Shown here: positions 55,508 through 64,000 of the stretch, piece by piece
Layout of the letters: each line of letters starts with the position of its first letter
How positions within the stretch are numbered: position 1 is the stretch's first letter
From: Zoroaster sp. YZ-2022
Taxonomy: Eukaryota; Echinodermata; Asteroidea; Forcipulatida; Zoroasteridae
Direction of reading: 5' to 3'
Length of the DNA: 64,000 nt
Assembly (NCBI GenBank): GCA_029582265.1
Contig: CM055831.1
Span: 28,396,189-28,460,188, forward strand
Notes under the pieces: generated by a model
Told to the model about the DNA's origin: nothing
Databases searched by the model: none
What the model saw: the letters and a program-made list of their open reading frames with translations, nothing else
Program-made: the position numbers and the translations under genes

Positions 55508-58307
55508 GATCACACTGACCACAGAGAATGACAATCCATGCTCGTTCTGTTATTTGCCCACATCATCAGCAAAATAACACTGAAGTATCGCGTTGAAAGT
55601 TCTAAACGCGTCGTAAGTGTTATGGGTTTTTAAATACATTCTAGCACGCAATAACTACACAGGTGTAGCTTTTTCCTGACTTTCCAAGCTGTATGATTTT
55701 GGTTGAATGCGGTGCTGATTTATGGCAAAATTTTCATAAAAGAGGCAATAAAAGTTGTCTGCGAAAATCTCATTTGAATACAGTGTGCATACTCGTTTGA
55801 ACATTAACAACTTCGATTCCATCCACGCACCTCTTGTCGTATTCCGAGGGCAGCATTTTAACAGCACCTACGAAAATTCAAAGAGTCGCTTGAAGCGATC
55901 TGTTGTGATTTTAACTTAACGACATTCTTCTGTCATCGCTATGACTCAAGAATTATACTCTCTGGAGTAGGTCGCAATCCTATTTTCAGTATTTTTGCCC
56001 CAAAAATGATTACGCTTGTTTTCAACTTAAAAACCAAAAAGTCATTATATCACTATCAGGACAGAAGTTCACATCATGTCTGAAAATTTCAAGGTGCTAC
56101 ATGCACAAAATAAATTGTTATGGAGAAAAAAGGGTACGAAGACTTGCACATCTACGAGTTCGAGTGAATCACGCGCATCGCCAGAAGGCAAGCTTTTTAA
56201 CCGGGCCCAACTCGGGCTGATGGTACAATCAACTCGTTCATCACACTGGCACCCGACTAATGTCAGTACATGTACAATGTACATGTACAGTACATGTACA
56301 GAGTACATAATTATACTGTACAGTGTACATTGCAACCGTACTGGCTTGGGTGGATGGCGGGTGTTGATCAATATGCTTAACTTCATCCTTCTTTCCGTCT
56401 ACCTCTTTCAATACTCTCATAGCCTTGGTTTACGCTTGTTTTCAACTTTAAAAAACCAAAAGGTCATGATATCGAGGCCTTTGTTCACATTTTGTGAGTA
56501 ACATGATCCAAATCGCTTAACAAATATTTCTATTGGTTGTATGACAAGGTATGTGTTCTCGTTCGACCAATAAGAAAACGTTTCTGCGCTTATAGGCATT
56601 GTACACAGCGCGTAACGAATATTATATTGGTTATATGATGACGTATGGTTCTCGTTGGCCAATAGAAAAATTGTTACGCGCTATGCATGAAACATTGCAC
56701 TGCGTGCTAACTCGTACATACCCTGAGTGCCTTCCAATGACTGGATCAAAATAGCGCGCTGGATGAGAATGTAATTCCAGTTGGACGATAATTTGTTTGG
56801 TGACAATACACGCAAGGATCGAAATTACAGGCACACGTACATCATCTGACCAAAACATTTAAAGAAAAGTAGGATGCATGATATCTACAAACATTTATTT
56901 ATTTATATTCATAGTTACTTTTTAATAATAATAAAGTGCATGATTTTTACCGAAATACCGCCAAAAATACCGCTTGAAATACCGGTTTCAAAAATAAAAC
57001 CGCTGTTTATAAAATCACCCGCTTTTGAGCCCCAGAGCGGGTCAATTTATCCCGACAGTCGAGGCTTACGTTTACTGGTCCTCATCGTATCCTTGTTCTT
57101 CGCAACGATTATTAAAACAACCCATGATAATTAGGAACCCCGATGGATGAATTGTTATTTTAAGTCCAATTGTTAGTATCTGTTTGGCCCGCAACATACC
57201 TCAGTTCGGTAGTCAATGCATTATAATTATTGTTCATTTCCTAATTACAGAGGGCCAACATTATTCATGATCAACCGAACAGCCAATAAGAACAACATAA
57301 ATTTGCTACTATGCAAATCTATCCAATCACGATACGCGGAAATAGGCACATGATCATCAAACACGACATATGCACAATGCCCACAAATTTCAGCGCGTGG
57401 TACACGTATATGTATGCATGTATACATTGTATATGTAATATACGTATACATGTACATGTGCACATGTGCTAGTGTTACTGCGTTCTCTGTGAGGAATTCC
57501 CTTTCGAGTTTTTCGTGTTTATAAATCTTTGAGTGAATTCTAGTGTATTTAAAAATGAAGAAATTGTGGCCCAGTGGATTAAGATTTGTAAAAAAAAAAG
57601 TGTAGTATTGGCACCATAATCCAATTAGAACGTCAAAATAACTGTATAGATACAAAAGGGTCAACAATGGAGCAGTCGGGAAACCTCCATACATCGTATA
57701 CATCATGGTGGGATGATCCACAATTTTGGGTCAATATGTCTTTGTTCGAGCCCTGCGTTTCATTATTCATGACACTCTGGAATATGATATATATTATTCT
57801 AAACGTATCCCGTTTCCGATGAAAAACAGATTAACTAGTATACCTAAATATACACCTATCACGTCCGCTTATCACGCACGCTTCTGTCCCAGCACACCAA
57901 CCCACAGACACCTATTCTCATATGGGCAAGGTCAGTGGTATTCTGAGCAAATTGCGTGCATGTCCCCGTTGTATACCAGTGTTTGTTTAGATTGGAAATT
58001 TACAGACACTTCGTAAGTGTTTTTAATCTCTTTATCGCCTCTTGTGTGCAAGTTGTACCGTTACGTTTTATACTCGGTTAAACCATGGTTAAACTTGCAT
58101 CTCATTATCACATTGAACAAAGGTTTACAGTCATGAATAAGAAAGGAAATCCTGGCAGGGAACCACTCGGTTAAAACGCGGTGAGAATGCGGTTGAATAG
58201 CCAGCTGAAATCAAAGGGTTAAACATGGGTTAAAACACGGTTAAAATACATTTAACCGAGACTCTTTATATTTTAACCGAGGGTATTTTCATAGTGTGAT
58301 GGATTAA
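55508..58307. other. Interior of the 6-kb insertion with internal repeats, no gene recognised
   Basis: ACGCTTGTTTTCAACTT followed by ACCAAAAAGTCAT occurs at about 56008 and again, slightly changed, at about 56430. A diverged doublet with ATATTGGTTATATGATGACG lies at 56520-56690. Alternating TGTACATGTACA-type tracts are at 56262-56335 and 57405-57475. GGTTAAA words cluster at 58074-58285. ORFs here, including a 158-codon minus frame at 57245-57721, lack recognisable motifs. Confidence 0.4.
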
Positions 58308-58505
58308 ACGGATGTCAACTGTACAATTAAACTGGCAAAGAAAGGGACTTCGTTCTTGAAGAAAGAGGACAACAATTTTTGCAAAAGACGAAATTTGTAC
58401 GACGAGCTGCTGAAAAAGATTCGACCGAAAAAGCTTCACAGCACCCTTACCGCTTACCATGAAGGAAGTGAACTTGTTGACACTCCAAGAAGAGCACTTC
58501 CTTAG
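58308..58505 (+). CDS. Candidate internal exon in the 6-kb insertion (unknown)
   Basis: A 65-codon open stretch reads as a basic, protein-like sequence (KLAKKGTSFLKKEDNNFCKR, then YDELLKKIRPKKLH). It meets a strong donor GTGAGTTTAG just before its stop. No start codon or convincing acceptor was found. Family not recognised. Confidence 0.2.
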   Translation, partial: TDVNCTIKLAKKGTSFLKKEDNNFCKRRNLYDELLKKIRPKKLHSTLTAYHEGSELVDTPRRALP

Positions 58506-59236
58506 TGAGTTTAGTAGCGTATCACGCAATCCTGATGTGCCCATGTGACAGAAAATGTAATCCTCAAATAATCCCAAGGGATTTTTTTTATTCATGTTCG
58601 TTTTCATTATTATTATTATTATTATTATTATTGGGCAATTAAGCACGCACGATTATTTCTAATAATACATTTTATTTATTGCGAAATAATTTATAATTTT
58701 ATGTTTTTTTAAATATCTGAGTGGACCTCTCAGTTTCTTACTTGTTTTGTACATAGAGAGAGGACCATCTCTATGCTTTGTAACAGCATGGAGGAAGCGC
58801 CGAACATGTTTATATATCCATACGCCAATAAACGTGGGTAATCTCTTCAGAGATCAGTGGCTGGGACAGGCTGGGACTGGTGCCTGGTATCAATTTACGA
58901 AATGTGGAAGAGCATGGACGAAATCAAACTGTTTCTTATTTAATTTCTTGAGATATACTTGGTAAATTGTTATGATTCAAAGCTGCTTTTCTGATAACTT
59001 TTGACACTGTTTCCAATACTATAGAGTATAAATAAGAAACTGGTAAAATTGTGGAGAAAATTTTTGTCAGTAAACTCACAGGCAGTGAGACACTAAACCT
59101 CACGTTCACACCTCATTAACCACAATCAGATAGGAGAGATCGTGTGAAAAACTGCTCCATCCCAAACCGGTGAGTACCGACCCGAGTTTGTCATAGGCAA
59201 ACTCGGGTCCATTTCTAATGGGAGATTCACGTAATG
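58506..59236. other. Right end of the 6-kb insertion
   Basis: An (ATT)n run lies at 58605-58632. An inverted pair ACCCGAGTTTG/CAAACTCGGGT (59172-59212) lies next to the right terminus and forms a subterminal hairpin. A 72-codon ORF at 58747 has no recognisable motif. Confidence 0.4.
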
Positions 59237-61480
59237 GAATGGACACATGCAGATATAAAAAGACAAAATTACAACTAGGATTTGAACACAGGTCCTTTGG
59301 AACAAGAGTCCTGGGTCTTTCCACTAGACCACTCTCTCTTCTTAATTAAGTTGCATCTGACGTTAATTATAACCCTTAGAATGGACACAGAATATATAAA
59401 AATGACAAAATTACTTGCATGATTTGAACCCAGGACCTATGGAACAAGACTTCTGCATCTTTCCACTAGACCACACACTCTGCTTAATCAAATTGCATCT
59501 GACGTTAATTATAACCCTTAGAATGGACATGCAGATATAAAAAGAAGACATTACAAGTAGCATTTAAAGTACAAATTATGAGTTGGATTTGAACCCAGAA
59601 CCTCTGGAACAAAATGCTGACAGCTTTCCACTAGACCACTCACTCTTCTTAAAAAGGTTGTATCTGACGTTAATTATAACCCTTAGAATGGACACATGCA
59701 GATATAAAAAGACAAAATTACAACTAGGATTTGAACACGGGTCCTTTGAAACAAGAGTCCTGAGTCTTTCCACTAGAGACCTCTCTCTTCTTAATAAAGT
59801 TGCATCTGACGTTAATTATAACCCTTAGAATGGACACAGAAGATATAAAAATGACAAAATTACTTGCATGATTTGAACCCAGGACCTATGGAACAAGACT
59901 TCTGCATCTTTCCACTAGACCACACACTCTGCTTAATCAAATTGCATCTGACGTTAATTATAACCCTTAGAATGGACATGCAGATATAAAAAGAAGACAT
60001 TACAAGTAGCATTTAAAGTACAAATTATGAGTGGGATTTGAACCCAGAACCTCTGGAACAAAATGCTGACAGCTTTCCACTAGACCACTCACTCTTCTTA
60101 AAAAGGTTGCATCTGACGTTAATTATAACCCTTAGAATGGACACATGAAGATATAAAAAAGACATAATTACTTGCATGATTTAAACCCAGGACCTATGGA
60201 ACAAGACTCCTGCATCTTTCCACTAGACCACACACTCTTCTTAATAAAGTTGCATCTGACGTTAATTATAACCCTTAGAATGGACACATGCAGACATAAT
60301 AAGAAGACATTACAAGTAGCATTTAAAGTACAAATTATGAGTGGGATTTGAACCGAGAACCTCTGGAACAAAAGGGTTAAGGCTTTCCGCTAGACCATTC
60401 ACTCTTCTTAAGGTGCTTGTATCTGACGTTAATTATAATCCTTAGAATGTACACAGGCAGATATAAAAAGAAGACATTACACGTAGGATTTGAAGTATAA
60501 ATTATGAGTGGGATTTGAACCCAGAACCTCTGGAACAAAAAGGCTGAAGTGTTACCACTAGAACACTCACTCTTCTTAAGATGAATTCATCTGACGTTAA
60601 TTATAACCCTTATAATGGAAAGAGGCAGATATAAAAAGACAAAATTACAATTGGGATTTTAACCCAGGACTCTGGAACATGAGTCCTGGGTCTTTCCACT
60701 AGACCACTTACTCTTCTCAAGATGGTTGCATCTGACGTTAATTATAACCCTTATAATGGACACATGCAGATATAAAAAGAAGACATTACAAGAAGGATTT
60801 GAAGTATAAATTACAAGTGGGATTTGAACCCAGGACCTCTGGAACAAAAGTCTGAAGTTTTTCCACTAGACCAATCACTCTTCTCAATATTGTGTCATCT
60901 GACGTTAATTATAATCCTTAGAATGTACACAGGTAGATATAAAAAGAAGACATTACAAGAAGGATTTGAAGTATAAATTACGAGTGGGATTTGAACCCAG
61001 GACCTCTGGAACAAAAGTCTAAAGTTTTTCCACTAGACCAATCACTCTTCTCAAGATTGTGGCATCTGACGTTAATTATAATCCTTAGAATGTACACAGG
61101 TAGATATAAAAAGAAGACATTACAAGTAGGATTTGAAGTTAAAATTATGAGTGAAATTTGAACCCAGGACCTCTGGAACAAAAGGCTAAAGTTTTTCCTC
61201 TAGCCCACTCAGTGTTCCTAATAAAATAGCATCTGAAGTTAATTATAATCCTTAGAATGTACACAGGCAGATATAAAAACAAGACATTACAAGTAGGATT
61301 TGAAGTATAAATAATGAATGGGATTTGAATCCCAAACATCTGGAATAAAAGTCTGAAGTCTTTCCACTAGACCACTTACACTCTTTAACAAAATGAATTT
61401 GATGTTAATTATAACCCTTAGAATGGACACAGGTAAAGATAATAAATAACAACTCAGAAGATGTATTTGAACCCAGGACA
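59237..61480 (-). repeat. tRNA-Glu-like tandem monomers, minus orientation (block B')
   Basis: It repeats 48272-50516 at offset 10965 with very few differences, for example a lost base near 61391. About 15 monomers. Confidence 0.88.
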
Positions 61481-61501
61481 CCTTGTTCCATGCATCATAG
61501 C

Positions 61502-62330
<829 letters not shown>

Positions 62331-62334
62331 TACT

Positions 62335-63364
62335 ATGATGCATGGAACCAGGTGTCCTGGGTTCAAATACATCTTCTGAGTTGTTATTTATTATCTTTAC
62401 CTGTGTCCATTCTAAGGGTTATAATTACATCAAATTCATTTTCATTAATGTGTAAGTGGTCTAGTGGAAAGACTTTAAACTTTTATTCCAGAGGTTCTGG
62501 GTTCAAATCCCACTCATAATTTATACTTCAAATTCCACTTGTAATGTCTTCTTCTTATATCTACCTGTGTGCATTCTAAGGGTTATAATTAACGTCAGAT
62601 ACGACCATCTTGAGAAGAGTGAGTGGTATAGTGGAAAAATATCAGCCTTTTGTTCCAGAGGTACTGGGTTCAAATCCCACTCATAATATATCCTTCTTGT
62701 AATGTCTTGTTTTTATATCTGCACGTGTGTCCATTATAAGGGTTATAATTAACGTCAGATGACTTTATCTTAAGAACAGGGAGTGTTGTAGTGGAAACAA
62801 TGCAGCCTTTTGTTCCAGAGGTCCTGGGTTCAAATCTCACTCATAATTTAAACTTCAAATCCGACTTGTAACGTATTCTTTTTATATCTACCTGTGTACA
62901 TTCTAAGGGTTATAATTAACGTCAGATGCAACCATCTTGAGAAGAGTGAGTGGTCTAGTGGAAAGACTAAGGACTCTTGTTCCTGAGAACTGGGTTCTAA
63001 TCCTAACAGTAATTTTGTCCTTATATCTGCATGTGTCCATTCTAAGGGTTATAATTAACGTCAGAGGCAACTTTGTTAAGAAGAAAAGAGTGGTCTAGTG
63101 GAAACCTGTGGGGCCATTGTTCCAGAGGTCCTGGGTTCAAATCCAGCTTGTTTTTGTATTTTCTATCTGCATGGCCCATTCTAAGGGTTATAGTACCATC
63201 AGATGCAACTTTCTTAGAGAACAGTGAGTGGTCTAGTGGAAAGATGTAGGAATCTTGTTTCAGAGGTACTGAGTTCAAATCTTATTGATAATTTTATTTC
63301 TATATTTCTATATCTGCCTGTGTCCATTCTGAGGGGTTATAATGTAGCGTCAGATACAACTTCT
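62335..63364 (+). repeat. tRNA-Glu-like tandem monomers, plus orientation (block A'')
   Basis: About 7 monomers matching 51250-52280. Small indels accumulate toward the gap, which may reflect sequencing quality. It carries the empty TTAA site (62770-62773) of the THAP/P2X7-tail transposon. Confidence 0.85.
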
Positions 63365-63864
63365 NNNNNNNNNNNNNNNNNNNNNNNNNNNNNNNNNNNN
63401 NNNNNNNNNNNNNNNNNNNNNNNNNNNNNNNNNNNNNNNNNNNNNNNNNNNNNNNNNNNNNNNNNNNNNNNNNNNNNNNNNNNNNNNNNNNNNNNNNNNN
63501 NNNNNNNNNNNNNNNNNNNNNNNNNNNNNNNNNNNNNNNNNNNNNNNNNNNNNNNNNNNNNNNNNNNNNNNNNNNNNNNNNNNNNNNNNNNNNNNNNNNN
63601 NNNNNNNNNNNNNNNNNNNNNNNNNNNNNNNNNNNNNNNNNNNNNNNNNNNNNNNNNNNNNNNNNNNNNNNNNNNNNNNNNNNNNNNNNNNNNNNNNNNN
63701 NNNNNNNNNNNNNNNNNNNNNNNNNNNNNNNNNNNNNNNNNNNNNNNNNNNNNNNNNNNNNNNNNNNNNNNNNNNNNNNNNNNNNNNNNNNNNNNNNNNN
63801 NNNNNNNNNNNNNNNNNNNNNNNNNNNNNNNNNNNNNNNNNNNNNNNNNNNNNNNNNNNNNNNN
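63365..63864. other. Assembly gap (500 N)
   Basis: Exactly 500 N, probably a placeholder of arbitrary size within or at the edge of the repeat array. Confidence 1.
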
Positions 63865-64000
63865 TTCGACAGTGGTTATCAAGAAAAGTCTTTCTAAAGG
63901 GTTAATAAAAATCTATACTAAATGTATAGGTTCCAACAACTAAACATTAGCCCTCCTATAGGTTTAACACTCAAAGACACTCAAAATTTGTATATCTCTC
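63865..64000. other. Sequence after the gap, nothing recognised
   Basis: 136 bases without tRNA-like monomers or ORFs, so the array does not continue directly here. Confidence 0.5.

Larger units (their letters stand above)
53211..59236. mobile_element. 6.03-kb insertion with inverted termini
   Basis: At 48272 the sister array is continuous; here 6026 bp separate the two halves. The ends are inverted: CATTACGTGAAACTCCCATT at left and CATTACGTGAATCTCCCATT from the right (one mismatch), extending imperfectly inward (CTCACCAGTTT against CTCACCGGTTT). Only one base (G) is shared at the flanks, so there is no normal target duplication. Base composition and repeats differ from the array. I could not assign a superfamily or find a transposase. 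It holds candidate exons listed separately. Confidence 0.75.

Noticed and set aside
63224..63943. ORFs spanning the N run
   Set aside because: An artefact of translating unknown bases.

Overview
The window looks like nuclear DNA of a marine invertebrate animal, probably a deuterostome (echinoderm, hemichordate or cephalochordate grade). The sequence is AT-rich and intron-bearing. It is packed with DNA transposons, MITEs and tRNA-derived SINEs with ATT tails, and its genes belong to polydactyl C2H2 zinc-finger, THAP and P2X7-tail (ballast-domain) families. A 500-base N run marks it as draft assembly. Species cannot be named from the sequence alone.

Region 1 (1 to about 38.4 kb) is a head-to-tail cluster of four paralogous C2H2 zinc-finger genes, all on the plus strand: 2-487 (5' end outside the window), 5598-6878 (15 fingers), 19277-20449 (13 fingers plus a broken first one) and 31582-33510 (22 fingers plus a broken first one). 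Each intact gene has its finger array in one exon, after a clear 3' splice site and a short leader holding an overlapping upstream ORF. Each ends at the same TNK-stop and is followed by the same decayed finger remnants. The spacers are paralogous too: 81-bp minisatellite, then a promoter-like block with an AAAATGGCG motif, then an intron. Different single-copy pieces have been amplified in different spacers (109-, 97-, 127- and 30-bp satellites), and different transposons sit in each. Comparing paralogous spacers exposes several insertions with their empty sites.

Region 2 (38.4-43.8 kb) is mostly unique or degenerate DNA with no gene I can defend.

Region 3 (43.8-63.4 kb) consists of about 59 tandem monomers of 140-165 bp. 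Each carries a tRNA-Glu-like head with Pol III A and B boxes, followed by T-runs. They run in blocks of opposite orientation, forming very large inverted repeats, and the whole arrangement is duplicated. Comparing the duplicates reveals two inserted elements. One is a 2.79-kb TTAA-flanked transposon (43968-46756) carrying a THAP-domain ORF and, convergent to it, a two-exon P2X7-tail-like gene. The other is a 6.03-kb element (53211-59236) with inverted termini, almost no target duplication and a possible small multi-exon gene of unknown family.

The zinc-finger genes probably encode nuclear DNA-binding proteins whose contact residues diversify rapidly. The transposon-borne THAP and P2X7-tail genes look like element cargo. 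No metabolic pathway or operon-like organisation is present.
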